Under the pieces are notes generated by a model. It was not told the DNA's origin. It ran no database searches and saw only the letters and a list, made by a program, of their open reading frames with translations. A stretch of 64,000 bases of DNA from Streptomyces sp. NBC_00775 (lineage in GTDB: Bacteria > Actinomycetota > Actinomycetes > Streptomycetales > Streptomycetaceae). Positions 51,963-60,804 of this stretch are shown here, one piece after another; the stretch's first letter is position 1, and every line of letters begins with the position of its first letter. The stretch spans positions 1,860,001 to 1,924,000 of the forward strand of contig NZ_CP108938.1 of the NCBI RefSeq assembly GCF_036347135.1, written 5' to 3'. A program made the translations under genes and the position numbers.

Positions 51963-53095
51963 CGCACGCCCGCCTCGGCGCGACCGGCAGCCGTCGTGCG
52001 TCCCAGCGGGTCGCGCACCCTGCTGCATCTCGTCCAGCCGGTGACGACGCACTCGTCGGGTTCCGCGATCTCGTCCGGTTCCGACGGCGGCTCCTGGCCG
52101 AGGAGTTGCTGTTCGGCGCACCAGGCGTCGTTGTAGACGGTCTCCAGGTAGCGGTGCGGCCCGTCGGGGAAGATCGCGGCGATCCGGGTTCCGGCGGGGA
52201 AGGTACGAGCGGCCCAGCCTGCGACGAGCGCGACCGCACCGACGCTCCAGCCCCCGGACGCGTAGTGACGGCGGGCCAGCCGGCGGCACGCCCACACCGC
52301 CTCGGCCGGAGCCACCCAATGGACCTCGGCGAAGGCCGCGTAGTCCACGTTCGCCGGATGGATGCTGGAGCCCAGGCCCCGCATCAGCCGTGGCCCGGCG
52401 GGCTGCCCGAAGATGGTCGAGCCGACCGCGTCCACACCGATCAGCGTCAGATCGGGGAAGGACTCGCGCAGGACGGAGGCGGTACCGGCCGAGTGACCTC
52501 CGGTGCCGACCGCGGCCACCAGGACGTCGACGCGGCCGAGTTGGGCAGCGAGCTCGGCGGCCAGGGACCGGTAGGCGGCGACGTTGTCGGGGTTGTGGTA
52601 CTGGTCCGGGCAGTACGCGCCCGAAGTGCGGGTCAGCAGTTCGGCGACACGCTCTCGGCGGGCTTCCTGCCAGCCGCCCTCGGGATGCGGGGCGATCACC
52701 TGGTCCACCTGCGCGCCGAGGGCGGTGAGCAGCCGGACCATCGACGGCTCCATGCCCGGATCGGTGACAACGGTGACCGGGTGCCCGTAGGTCAGGCCGG
52801 CCAACGCGAGCCCGAGGCCGAGCGTGCCGCTGGACGACTCGATGACGGGCGCGCCCGGTGCCAGGTCCCCGCGGCGCCGGGCCTCGCGGACCATGTGCAG
52901 GCCCGGGCGGTCCTTGATACCGCCGGGGTTGGCCCCTTCCAGCTTGGCGTGGAAGCCGCGGCCGGCCGGGGCGAAGGGTTCGTCGATCCACAGGACCGGG
53001 GTGTTGCCCACGAGCTGAGCGGGGCGGCGGGCGATCACGGGGATTGGGGCGTGTGCCCCGAGCGGGTCCAACGATTCAAGCAGGGGGAGGTTCAT
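51959..53095 (-). CDS. Cds1-like PLP enzyme (cysteine synthase/desulfhydrase family)
   Basis: A 378-aa fold-type-II PLP enzyme. The PLP lysine is in [16 protein letters not shown], the substrate loop is [12 protein letters not shown], and the phosphate-binding glycine loop is [13 protein letters not shown]. The layout, including [15 protein letters not shown] near the start, resembles mycobacterial Cds1, an L-cysteine desulfhydrase. ATG 53095 has AAGGAG 11 nt upstream. It is cotranscribed with the MFS gene. Confidence 0.82.
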   Translation of the reverse strand: MNLPLLESLDPLGAHAPIPVIARRPAQLVGNTPVLWIDEPFAPAGRGFHAKLEGANPGGIKDRPGLHMVREARRRGDLAPGAPVIESSSGTLGLGLALAGLTYGHPVTVVTDPGMEPSMVRLLTALGAQVDQVIAPHPEGGWQEARRERVAELLTRTSGAYCPDQYHNPDNVAAYRSLAAELAAQLGRVDVLVAAVGTGGHSAGTASVLRESFPDLTLIGVDAVGSTIFGQPAGPRLMRGLGSSIHPANVDYAAFAEVHWVAPAEAVWACRRLARRHYASGGWSVGAVALVAGWAARTFPAGTRIAAIFPDGPHRYLETVYNDAWCAEQQLLGQEPPSEPDEIAEPDECVVTGWTRCSRVRDPLGRTTAAGRAEAGVR

Positions 53096-53207
53096 GGGGG
53101 TACGGCTCCTTCGCGCCCCGCTCGTGTCGGCGAGGTGCGGTGCAGGTGGGGATGGGCGCGGGCACGCCCCCGGCCGTGGATCTGTGCCGGGGGTGCGCGG
53201 GCAGCGC

Positions 53208-53657
53208 CTACTGCCGCCAGACGCAGTGGAACGCGAGGGTGGAGGAGCCGTCCGGCGCGCGGGAAACACCGGGCGGGCGACGCCAGGCAACCTGTCCTGC
53301 TACGGAACCAGGAGTTTCGGAGGGGATCGGAGAGAGCGCGTCGCGGTCGGGGTCGGCAGCCGCGTCGTCGGCGGCGGCACGCGGCCGATCCGCCGCGTGG
53401 TCGATGTGACCGTCCGTCCTGTGCTCGTGCCCGGGGGACGGCGCCATCGTTCCGCCATGTGAATCGGCGTCCCGATGAGGGCAGGCGGTGGCCACGATGC
53501 TCATGTGCGGCCCGCCGAAGGAGGCACCGTGGACGGCCCCCGCGAGATGGGTGGCGATCAGCACGACGAGACCGAGCAACAGGCCGACCCGGCCCGACCG
53601 CCCGCCCTTCCTCGCCCCGCTCCGCAGCCCGATCACCTGCACACCGTATTCGATCAA
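53208..53657 (-). CDS. small His-rich exported protein
   Basis: A frame of up to 149 aa, one span ([20 protein letters not shown]), then an extracytoplasmic His-rich region ([26 protein letters not shown]) and the ending [11 protein letters not shown]. The start is uncertain (TTG 53657 or a GTG a few codons on). It resembles DUF6153-type actinobacterial proteins and the small protein at 26041-26427. The setting suggests metal binding at the cell surface. Confidence 0.5.
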   Translation of the reverse strand: MIEYGVQVIGLRSGARKGGRSGRVGLLLGLVVLIATHLAGAVHGASFGGPHMSIVATACPHRDADSHGGTMAPSPGHEHRTDGHIDHAADRPRAAADDAAADPDRDALSPIPSETPGSVAGQVAWRRPPGVSRAPDGSSTLAFHCVWRQ

Positions 53658-53665
53658 ACACGGTG
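53642..53665. promoter_or_regulatory. inverted repeat CACCGT-N12-ACGGTG
   Basis: A 6-bp inverted repeat with a 12-nt centre spans the possible start of the small His-rich protein. It may be an operator. Confidence 0.3.
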
Positions 53666-53734
53666 CGTCACATCAGCGACTCGTCGGAGGATGCAGGGCG
53701 GCGCCCGGACGCAGCCCCGCCCCGTCCCCTCCCC

Positions 53735-54910
53735 TCAGCTACGCGCCGCCAGGGCGGTCGCCAGTCGCGGCGCCGCGAACTCCGTCCCGCAGGTGAAGCG
53801 CAGCAGCGGACCGAAGGTCGCCGCCGCCTGGATCCCGGTGAAGTACAGACCGGGCACGGACGACTGCAGGCCGGCGTCGAGACGGGGGGACCCGGCCGTG
53901 CGCGCCAGTTCGGCCCGCACCTCGGGGTCGACGAAGTCGAGCGCGTCCAGCCGGACCCGGTAGCCGGTGGCGGCCAGGACGTGTCCGGTCTCGATCGTCT
54001 GCGTACGCCCGGCGCCGTCCCGCGTGGTGAGGGTGACGCGGTCGCCGTCCCGCCGCGCGCCGGTGATGTGCTCGCCCAGCCGTACCGGTACGACGCCGTC
54101 GAGCCGGGGCTTGAGCCACCAGGAGCCGAACGGCCCCAGCACCCTCTTCACCAGCCGCAGCCGCGTCCGCTCGGGCAGGAAGCGGAAGGCCGCCGCCTGG
54201 TGGACAACCGCGTACAGCGCCCACGACCGGCCGAGCGGAGTGTCCGGCTGCCAGTGCGGCGGAGGCGTCGGCCCCCCACCGAACACCAGGTTGCCTGTCC
54301 GGGCGAGCAGTTGGACCCGGGCCCCGGCCTCGTGCAGCAGCGCCGCACTCTCCTGGGCGGACTGCCCGGCGCCGACCACGACCACGTCCTGTCCGGTGAA
54401 GGAGACGAGGTCGGCGTGCTCGGAGCTGTGCGAGACGAGCCCTTCGGGCACCAGACCGGTCAGTGGCTCGGGCACGTAGGCGAAGCCGTCCATGCCACTG
54501 GCCACCACCACCGCACTTGCCCGCAGTTCCTCGCCGGAGGCGAGTTTGAGGTGGAAGCCGTCGGCCTGCCGGTCGACGCCGAGGACCCGGACGTTCTCGA
54601 CCTCGGGCACCAACTGCTCGGCGAACCACCGTCCGTACCGTACGAACATCTCGACCGGCACCTGGTCGTGCCCGGTCAGCCGGGTCTCCCCCATCCCCCG
54701 GCAGTAGTCGTCCAGCGTGAACCCGCGCTCCGGCGCGGACAGCATCGACGCGCTCGGCGGCGACTTGAGTAGCATGCCCGCGGGCATGTTCTCGGCCCAG
54801 CTCGCCATCGGCGAGCCAAACACCCTGACGTGCAGGCCGCGCGCCTTGAGATGCGCGGCGGTGGACAGGCCATACGGGCCCGCCCCGATCACGACGACCG
54901 TCGTGGACAC
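53735..54910 (-). CDS. FAD/NAD(P)-dependent oxidoreductase (flavin monooxygenase-like)
   Basis: A 391-aa flavoprotein with an N-terminal FAD motif (VVVIGAGPYGLSTAAHLKAR), a central NAD(P) motif (VVVVGAGQSAQESAALLHEA) and the C-terminal ATG-type motif (GHVLAATGYRVRLDAL). The order matches flavin-dependent N- or S-monooxygenases. GTG 54910 has GGGGGG upstream. A collapsed copy lies at 32334-32678, and in both loci a membrane protein of the RRGPP family is encoded just upstream. Substrate unknown. Confidence 0.85.
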   Translation of the reverse strand: MSTTVVVIGAGPYGLSTAAHLKARGLHVRVFGSPMASWAENMPAGMLLKSPPSASMLSAPERGFTLDDYCRGMGETRLTGHDQVPVEMFVRYGRWFAEQLVPEVENVRVLGVDRQADGFHLKLASGEELRASAVVVASGMDGFAYVPEPLTGLVPEGLVSHSSEHADLVSFTGQDVVVVGAGQSAQESAALLHEAGARVQLLARTGNLVFGGGPTPPPHWQPDTPLGRSWALYAVVHQAAAFRFLPERTRLRLVKRVLGPFGSWWLKPRLDGVVPVRLGEHITGARRDGDRVTLTTRDGAGRTQTIETGHVLAATGYRVRLDALDFVDPEVRAELARTAGSPRLDAGLQSSVPGLYFTGIQAAATFGPLLRFTCGTEFAAPRLATALAARS

Positions 54911-55014
54911 GAATTCCCCCCTGCGGCAGCCCCGTTGACACGGCGACCACCCAATGAAGTGTGAGCGTTGGTATGTGCGCTGATGTGCAGGCGCCAGCCC
55001 GGCCGCGTACGGCC

Positions 55015-55629
55015 TCAGGCAGCGAGCGGTACGCCGGAAGGGGGGCCTCGGCGTACGAGACAGTCCGCGAGCGCGACTGCGCGTGGGGAGGCGCGTGCTG
55101 GGCCCGACGGGTCGGGCATGATCACGTGCTCAACAACAGTGACATCGGCGCCCACGCGCGGGAACAGCAGACTCCACAACCAGGCGCACAGCGACCGCAG
55201 TTCGGCCGCCACCACCCGAAACAGCGCAAGACGGCCATCCTGCGCGCCATGCAGTAGATGGGCGAGCAGTGCGGTCATGGCGACGTGGGCGAGCACCATG
55301 GGCCACGCCGAAGACAGCCGCTCGTACGCGGGTGCGGTGTTCGCCGTGAACCAGCAGACCCCAAGGCCCTGCGCCCCGAACCCCAACACCAACTGCCGGA
55401 CAGCACTGCTCGGTTGCGCCGCGCCGGGCAGGGCGACGGCGAAGAGGAACCCGGCCAGAATCCCGCGGGCAGCCCACGAGGGCGACACGTCGAACACCAC
55501 GTGATGCCCGGCGACTGCGAGTACCGTGCCCGCCACCGAGAACACGCCCGCCCGGGCAGCCGCGACCCGCACCGTGGACGGCACACTGCCGGAACGGCGC
55601 ACGCGGGACACAACGGTCGAAGTCGTCAT
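55015..55629 (-). CDS. small membrane protein, RRGPP family (copy B)
   Basis: A 204-aa membrane protein with spans AGVFSVAGTVLAVAGHHVVF, GILAGFLFAVALPGA, LVLGFGAQGLGVCWFTA and VLAHVAMTALLAHLLHGA, and the tail CLVRRGPPSGVPLAA. It is closest to copy A. ATG 55629 follows CATGAT by 9 nt. It is encoded 104 bp upstream of the flavoprotein gene on the same strand. Confidence 0.7.
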   Translation of the reverse strand: MTTSTVVSRVRRSGSVPSTVRVAAARAGVFSVAGTVLAVAGHHVVFDVSPSWAARGILAGFLFAVALPGAAQPSSAVRQLVLGFGAQGLGVCWFTANTAPAYERLSSAWPMVLAHVAMTALLAHLLHGAQDGRLALFRVVAAELRSLCAWLWSLLFPRVGADVTVVEHVIMPDPSGPARASPRAVALADCLVRRGPPSGVPLAA

Positions 55630-55638
55630 GACCCGCCC

Positions 55639-55668
55639 ATCATGAGGGGTGGCACAGCCCGCTGTCAC
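55639..55668 (-). promoter_or_regulatory. leaderless-type promoter of membrane protein copy B
   Basis: On the minus strand GTGACA (55668-55663), an 18-nt spacer and CATGAT (55644-55639) precede the ATG at 55629 by 9 nt, as at copy A. Confidence 0.5.
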
Positions 55669-55700
55669 TACCGCACGCGTTCTCAGGATCGACGGCGTAG

Positions 55701-56447
55701 CTACCGCTTCTCGTACGGGCTGTCGGGCTGTTTGATGTGCTTGACGTCGGTGGCGTCGAGGACCGGCGGCCACGCCGCGTCCGAACCGAGCTTGCCCTTC
55801 GGCACCCAGGTGCCGGTGACGGACACCCAGCTGTCGGTGGACGGAGTGTCGGCGCCGCGGATCTCCACCTTGTCCGGACGGGCGTCCGCCGCGCAGCAGG
55901 AGATGAGGAGCCGGGTCAGATACCAGGTGCCGTTGTCGTCCTTGCTGACGAAGCCGATCATCCGGATAGTCCGGCCCTTCATCGTCCTGCCGCTGTCGTA
56001 GATGGCACGGGAATTGAACTGGCTGAGCGTGAGGTCGACCGGGTCACCCTTCGGCAGGGCGTCGAACTTGCCGATGCCCTGGGCGGCGTACGTGGCCGCC
56101 TCCCGTTCGGCGCTGTACGAGCCGAGGGCGGGGGGCGGGAAGAGAAGGAGGGCGGCGGCCGGGACGGTGAGGAGCCAGGCGACTCTCGGTCCGTGGCTGT
56201 GGTCGTGACCGTGCTCGTCGCCCTCGTTCTTTTCCTCGTGTTCCTCGTGGGCGTGGTCATCCTTGGCCACCCTCATGGCGACGACTGCCCCCACGATCCC
56301 CAGGACGAGCAGCAGCACCCCCGAGACGACCAGGTAGGGCCGCAGCCCGGCCTGCACGTACCGCAGATACAGCTCGCTGAAGAGCGAGATCCGCAGGACC
56401 GCGGCCCCGCACACGACCAGCAACAGCGCCGGCCCGTACCGCCTCAC
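55701..56447 (-). CDS. TIGR03943-family membrane protein
   Basis: A 248-aa protein. Two N-terminal spans are followed by a His/Glu/Asp-rich loop (DDHAHEEHEEKNEGDEHGHD), a further span, and a C-terminal extracytoplasmic domain (GRTIRMIGFVSKDDNGTWYL, LISCCAADARPDKVEIRG). The GTG at 56447 overlaps the permease stop (GTGA). This family nearly always accompanies a DUF318 permease and is often under zinc control in actinobacteria (family knowledge). Confidence 0.85.
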   Translation of the reverse strand: MRRYGPALLLVVCGAAVLRISLFSELYLRYVQAGLRPYLVVSGVLLLVLGIVGAVVAMRVAKDDHAHEEHEEKNEGDEHGHDHSHGPRVAWLLTVPAAALLLFPPPALGSYSAEREAATYAAQGIGKFDALPKGDPVDLTLSQFNSRAIYDSGRTMKGRTIRMIGFVSKDDNGTWYLTRLLISCCAADARPDKVEIRGADTPSTDSWVSVTGTWVPKGKLGSDAAWPPVLDATDVKHIKQPDSPYEKR

Positions 56448-57520
56448 AGCAGCCACCACCCCACGAGCACACTGCTCACCACCGCGACGACCCACGTGGC
56501 CGCCGAGAACCTGACCGCGAACGCCCGCCCGAACGTCCCCGCCTGAAGCGCGATCAGCTTCAGGTCCACCATCGGCCCGACGACCATGAAGGCGAGCCGC
56601 GCCATCGGCGAGAACCCGCTCAGCGAGGCGGCGACGAACGCGTCGGCCTCACTGCACACGCACAGCACGACGGCCAGTACGGCGAGCAGCAGCACCGACA
56701 GCCACCCGGAGCCGGTGAACACGTCGAGCACCGAGCGCGGTACGGCGATGTTGAAGGTCGCCGCGGCCGCCGCGCCCAGGACGAGGAATCCGCCCGCGTG
56801 CAGGAAGTCGTGTTGCAGTCCGGCGCGGAACTCCAGCAGCCGCCCCACCCCGCTCTTCGGCGCCCCGGACCCGGGTTCCGTACGCCGTTTGGGCAGCCGC
56901 AGCCACTCCTCCCGCCCGAACCGGACCCACAGCCAGCCCATCACCACGGCCGTGGCGAGCGAGGCGACAAGCCGCCCGAGCACCATGGCGGGCTGACCGG
57001 GGAAGGCGATGGACGTCGCTACCAGGACCACCGGATTGATGGCGGGCGCGGAGAGAAGAAAGGCGAGCGCGGCGGCCGGCGCGACCCCGCGCCGCATCAG
57101 ACTGTCGGCCACCGGCACGGACGCGCACTCACACCCCGGCAGTACGGCGCCGGCGGCGCCCGCGATGGGGACGGCGAGCGCCGGATTGCGCGGCAGCAGT
57201 TTGCTGAAGACCCGCTCGGGCACGAAGGCCCCGATCGCGGCCGACACGAGCGTGCCCAGCAGCAGGAACGGAACTGCCTGCACGACCACGGCCGTGAACA
57301 CCGTCCACCACGCGGCCACCGGGGGCGTGTACAGATCGAGGGCAACCATCGGCCCGACGAACGAGGCGACCGTGGCGATCGCGATCAGAGCGATACCGCC
57401 GACCACCACGTACACGAGGATGCGCCCGACCCACCACACCGCATCGGCAGCGCTCCACCGCTTCCCGGCGTACTCCTGACTCTCCACGCCCCTCGTTCCC
57501 CGCCTCGCGTCCGTCGCCAC
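56444..57520 (-). CDS. DUF318 permease (YraQ-like)
   Basis: A 358-aa permease with eight or more spans of the DUF318/YraQ family; the conserved blocks are PGCECASVPVADSLMRRG with its two Cys, LLSAPAINPVVLVAT, and CSEADAFVAASLSG. A GTG at 57487 is an alternative start. Together with the TIGR03943 protein it probably moves a metal ion or metal complex. No obvious zinc-uptake-regulator site was found upstream; 57521-57721 holds nothing recognisable. Confidence 0.85.
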   Translation of the reverse strand: MATDARRGTRGVESQEYAGKRWSAADAVWWVGRILVYVVVGGIALIAIATVASFVGPMVALDLYTPPVAAWWTVFTAVVVQAVPFLLLGTLVSAAIGAFVPERVFSKLLPRNPALAVPIAGAAGAVLPGCECASVPVADSLMRRGVAPAAALAFLLSAPAINPVVLVATSIAFPGQPAMVLGRLVASLATAVVMGWLWVRFGREEWLRLPKRRTEPGSGAPKSGVGRLLEFRAGLQHDFLHAGGFLVLGAAAAATFNIAVPRSVLDVFTGSGWLSVLLLAVLAVVLCVCSEADAFVAASLSGFSPMARLAFMVVGPMVDLKLIALQAGTFGRAFAVRFSAATWVVAVVSSVLVGWWLL

Positions 57521-57721
57521 ACGCCACGGCTCTACGCGTTTGAAGCCCGGACGCTAACGACCCCACCTGTGTCCGACCGCGAGAAAACCTGTGAACCAGC
57601 CCGCATCCTCGGCTCGGGGGACGTCCCGGCGGCAAATGTGCCGACCCGGAGTCGCCCGCCGCGCAGTGCGACTCGGCCCGTAGGACCCTCACTGTTCGCT
57701 GTCAGGCGACGGACGCGGTTG

Positions 57722-58411
57722 TCACTGGCGGGTGGTCGTGTCCGGCGGGATCGGGCGCACGGCCTGGACGTAGGTCAGCCACGGCCGTACGTCGCCGCTC
57801 CCTCGCACCTCGAAACCCGCGTCGCCGATGAGCCCGTCCAGCAGGTCGACCCGGTTGTGCGCCATGGCGTGACCGACTCCGCCGTGGATCAGGTGGCGGC
57901 CGATCGCGCTCTTCGGCGGCCGGAACTCGACGACGAGGAGCCGCCCGCCAGGCCGCAGCACCCGCAGCATCTCGCGCAGTGCTGTCGGCCGTAGCTCCTC
58001 CGGCAGGTGGTGCAGCATCAGGCTGGTGACGACGGTGTCGAAGGAGGTGCCCGGTAGGTCGAGGTTCTCGGCGATGCCCTCCCGGTAGGTGCAGGGGGCG
58101 GCGCCCGTGCGGTTGCGGTTCTTGCGGCGGGCGTAGGCGAGCACGGACGGCGACGGGTCCACGCCGGTCACCGCTCCGTCGGGCCCGACCCGGTCAGCCA
58201 TGCGCCGCGTCAGGTAGCCGGTGCCGCAGCCGACGTCCAGGACACGGTCCCCGGTTTCTGCGCCGCTGAGTTCGGCAAGACGGGCGAAGGCCCGGTGCCG
58301 CCTGCCCCCGAAGCAGACCGCGCCGCACAGTTCGTACGCGCGCGGGGTCCCGATCGTCACGCCGGGAGTATCGGTGCGTGGCTTGCCTTGCATGAGGTGT
58401 CCCAGGGGCAT
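57722..58411 (-). CDS. class I SAM-dependent methyltransferase
   Basis: A 229-aa methyltransferase with the SAM motif VLDVGCGTGYLTRRMADRVG, acidic loop VTGVDPSPSVL, and the post-motif LPGTSFDTVVTSLMLHHLPE. It resembles UbiE/arsenite-type Methyltransf_11 enzymes. AAGGAGG lies upstream of ATG 58411. It is divergent from a TetR gene, with two operators between, so it is probably repressed by it. Confidence 0.87.
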   Translation of the reverse strand: MPLGHLMQGKPRTDTPGVTIGTPRAYELCGAVCFGGRRHRAFARLAELSGAETGDRVLDVGCGTGYLTRRMADRVGPDGAVTGVDPSPSVLAYARRKNRNRTGAAPCTYREGIAENLDLPGTSFDTVVTSLMLHHLPEELRPTALREMLRVLRPGGRLLVVEFRPPKSAIGRHLIHGGVGHAMAHNRVDLLDGLIGDAGFEVRGSGDVRPWLTYVQAVRPIPPDTTTRQ

Positions 58412-58427
58412 GACAACCCCTCCTTAA

Positions 58428-58471
58428 CTTAGTCGTGACTAAGTACGTCCCATAACTTAGTCGCGACTAAG
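58428..58471. promoter_or_regulatory. twin TetR operators CTTAGTCG(T/C)GACTAAG
   Basis: Two 16-bp palindromes, CTTAGTCGTGACTAAG (58428-58443) and CTTAGTCGCGACTAAG (58456-58471), with 28 bp centre to centre, lie between the methyltransferase and the TetR gene. Confidence 0.78.
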
Positions 58472-58493
58472 AAAAGTGGCAAGGCCGCATACG

Positions 58494-59174
58494 ATGTCCC
58501 ACGTGACCGAGTCCGATACGCCCGCCGAGCCGGCCGCCGACCGGCGGGGCAAGCCCCGCCCGCGCACCCGGATGCCCGCCGCCGAACGTCGCGCGTCGAT
58601 CCTGGCCGCGGCCACCGAGGTCTTCTCCGAAACGGGCTACCAGCGGAGCAAGGTCTCCGACATCGCCCGGCGGGTCGGCGTCACCGAACCGGTCGTCTTC
58701 CAGAACTTCGGTTCCAAGTCCGCGCTGTACGAGGCGGTCCTCGACCACGCGGCCACCGCGGTCACCACACTCCTCGCCCAGGCCGCCGACGCCGGACGCC
58801 CGGTCCCCGACGTCCTGGCCACCTTCATCGACCCGGCTCACATGGACCGATTCCACCAACGCGGCGCCCACGGCTTCCTCTTCGCCGACGCCGCCGCCCT
58901 CGCCCACGACCCCGCCCTCGGTGAAGCCGCCCGCCACGTCCACCAGCACTTCGCCCAGGCCCTCGCCGACCTCGTCCATCGCGGCCAGCAAGCCGGAGAC
59001 ATCCGCCCCGACGTCACCCCGCACGCCGCCGCCTGGGGACTCATCTCCCTGCTGGCCGGCCGATCCTTCCGCGCGGCCGTCGTCCCCGACCCGGCCGCCA
59101 CGGAGGCCGAACTCACGGAGATGACACTCCGGTCTCTGCTGCCCAGGGCACAGCAGAGACCGGAGAAGCCCTGA
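58494..59174 (+). CDS. TetR/AcrR-family transcriptional regulator
   Basis: A 226-aa regulator; ATG 58494 is taken (AAGG 11 nt upstream), a GTG at 58476 is possible but abuts the operator. The helix-turn-helix is RRASILAAATEVFSETGYQR and VSDIARRVGVTEPVVFQNFG. The C-terminal domain has several His residues (EAARHVHQHFAQALADLVHR). It should bind the twin operators and control itself and the methyltransferase. Confidence 0.9.
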   Translation: MSHVTESDTPAEPAADRRGKPRPRTRMPAAERRASILAAATEVFSETGYQRSKVSDIARRVGVTEPVVFQNFGSKSALYEAVLDHAATAVTTLLAQAADAGRPVPDVLATFIDPAHMDRFHQRGAHGFLFADAAALAHDPALGEAARHVHQHFAQALADLVHRGQQAGDIRPDVTPHAAAWGLISLLAGRSFRAAVVPDPAATEAELTEMTLRSLLPRAQQRPEKP

Positions 59175-59190
59175 CCGGCGCGAACGGTCC

Positions 59191-59304
59191 GTCTTCCGCG
59201 ACCGGCAGTGCGACAGCACCGCCCCCTCGTCGAGCGGGGCATCGACCGACTGCAGTGGGGTGCAGCAGGAGGACGGCGCGTTCGCGCAGGCTCTGTCGGG
59301 GTGA
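59191..59304 (+). pseudogene. 3' tip of a second GH18 chitinase-like gene
   Basis: The frame VFRDRQCDSTAPSSSG and then ASTDCSGVQQEDGAFAQALS, ending TGA at 59302-59304, is a diverged copy of the last about 37 codons of the GH18 gene at 22644-23675 (TFRDKQCDETASASDG, ASTDCSGVQQQDGAFAEALS). Nothing upstream of 59191 continues the match; the TetR stop is 17 bp before. It is the remnant of a lost paralogue. Confidence 0.8.
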
Positions 59305-59343
59305 CGGCCCCCGACGCGGCCCTTGCCATGGGCCGCGGTCCTC

Positions 59344-60606
59344 TCACTTGATATGCCGGGCGGGCCGGGTGACAACGTGGAGCAGGTGCTCCAGAGGGCC
59401 CCGACGGAACTGACGGGTCCACACGGTAGCCAGCAGCGTGGCTGCTGTGATGAAGCCGAGCAGCACCGGCAGGGCGGACAGGGTCTCACCCTCGATCGCG
59501 GGCACGTACCAGACGCCGGCGAAGAACCAGAGGGTGACGATGTGGAGGACGTACGCGGTCAGCGCCGTCGTCCCGACCGCCGCGAGGGGCCGGGCCAGGC
59601 GCGTCAGGCCCGGCATCCGGTCGGCGGCAGTCAGACACGCGGCCACCACCGCGAGGGCGACGCCTGTGTTGCCGACGATGGAGAAGGTCGTCTGACTGTG
59701 CGGTGCCGCTACCAGCAGCCACGCGAGCGGGGTGCGGTCCTCGGGTTCGCCGACGGTGTCGGACCACCAGGCAGACGACGCCGAGCCGCCGCCCGTGGCG
59801 GCCGCGACGGCGGACAGCGCATGGGGAACCAGACGCAGAGCAAGCCAGGAGCCGCCGTAGCCCACCAGGGCGAACGCCCCGCCGGTGAGTGCCAGCCGGG
59901 ATCGGATGCCGGGCCGGGTCAGGTCGAGTCGGGCCACCGCCATGCCCGCGACCAGGAACGGCATCCATGTGAGAACCGGATACTTCCCCGTGAACAGAAG
60001 TTCGATGAAGCCGTCCGTGCCACTGATCAGGGCCAGCGGGTCCCAGGCGGCGACGACGTCAGCCCAGTTCCCCTCCTCGATCGACTTCCTTATCGAGTAA
60101 AGAGCCTGCGGCATGATCAGCGCCCCTGCGGCGGCGATGATCGCCAGCGTCCGTGCCGGCAACCGGTACAGCGGGAGGGCGGCCAGGAAGAGCAGCCCGT
60201 AGAAGCTGAGGATCACGTCGACCCGTGTGTCCAGGGCGGTGAGGGCGAAGCCGAGCACCATGAGGACGACGGAGCGGATCACGATCCTGCCCACCGCCTG
60301 ACGGCCGGAGCGCCCGGTCCGGGGGTGCGGACGGCCAGTGATGAGGATCAGCGAGAAGCCGGCGAGGAGCGCGAACAGGGCCGAGGAGCGGCCCCGCGCC
60401 GTCTCCAGCAGGAACCCCACCGGACCGCCCACTGTCACGTCGGGGCCGACATGGGCGGAGTACATGCCGAAGACCGCGAGCCCGCGGGCTAGGTCGATAC
60501 CGATCAGTCGTCCCGTCGATGGCGGGCTGGCGACGGTAGAGGGGCGCTGCCCCCCAAGATCGCATGACACGTCTACCGGCACGGCCGACAATGCGTTCTG
60601 GGTCAT
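59344..60606 (-). CDS. multi-pass acyltransferase-like membrane protein (DUF418/HGSNAT-like)
   Basis: A 420-aa membrane protein with about ten spans. The segment GRLIGIDLARGLAVFGMYSA near the N-terminus and the closing spans (ALTAYVLHIVTLWFFAGVWY) are those of the heparan-alpha-glucosaminide acetyltransferase-like / DUF418 group. The start ATG 60606 lacks a clear ribosome site; residues 1-32 are poorly conserved in look. Substrate unknown. It is divergent from a two-component system that may control it. Confidence 0.75.
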   Translation of the reverse strand: MTQNALSAVPVDVSCDLGGQRPSTVASPPSTGRLIGIDLARGLAVFGMYSAHVGPDVTVGGPVGFLLETARGRSSALFALLAGFSLILITGRPHPRTGRSGRQAVGRIVIRSVVLMVLGFALTALDTRVDVILSFYGLLFLAALPLYRLPARTLAIIAAAGALIMPQALYSIRKSIEEGNWADVVAAWDPLALISGTDGFIELLFTGKYPVLTWMPFLVAGMAVARLDLTRPGIRSRLALTGGAFALVGYGGSWLALRLVPHALSAVAAATGGGSASSAWWSDTVGEPEDRTPLAWLLVAAPHSQTTFSIVGNTGVALAVVAACLTAADRMPGLTRLARPLAAVGTTALTAYVLHIVTLWFFAGVWYVPAIEGETLSALPVLLGFITAATLLATVWTRQFRRGPLEHLLHVVTRPARHIK

Positions 60607-60804
60607 GACTTATGCATTGACCGATCACCCGCTCCAGCCACCCCGGCGGCTGTCCGAAGGCACCCAGCCGACCGGCCGGGAATCACCCCGGCCGACTGGC
60701 TGGGACGGGCTGCGCCAACCGGCGGGAAACGCGGCCGAGCGGCCGAGGGACGGCTTCCGGCGTGGTAGGGATCGGACGGTGGGCATGCGAGGAGCGGAGC
60801 ACAC

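Noticed and set aside
55627..55644. Mini upstream frame ATG ATG GGC GGG TCA TGA overlapping the start of copy B
   Set aside because: It is not preserved in copy D and differs in copies A and C; the conserved -10 spacing explains the sequence better.
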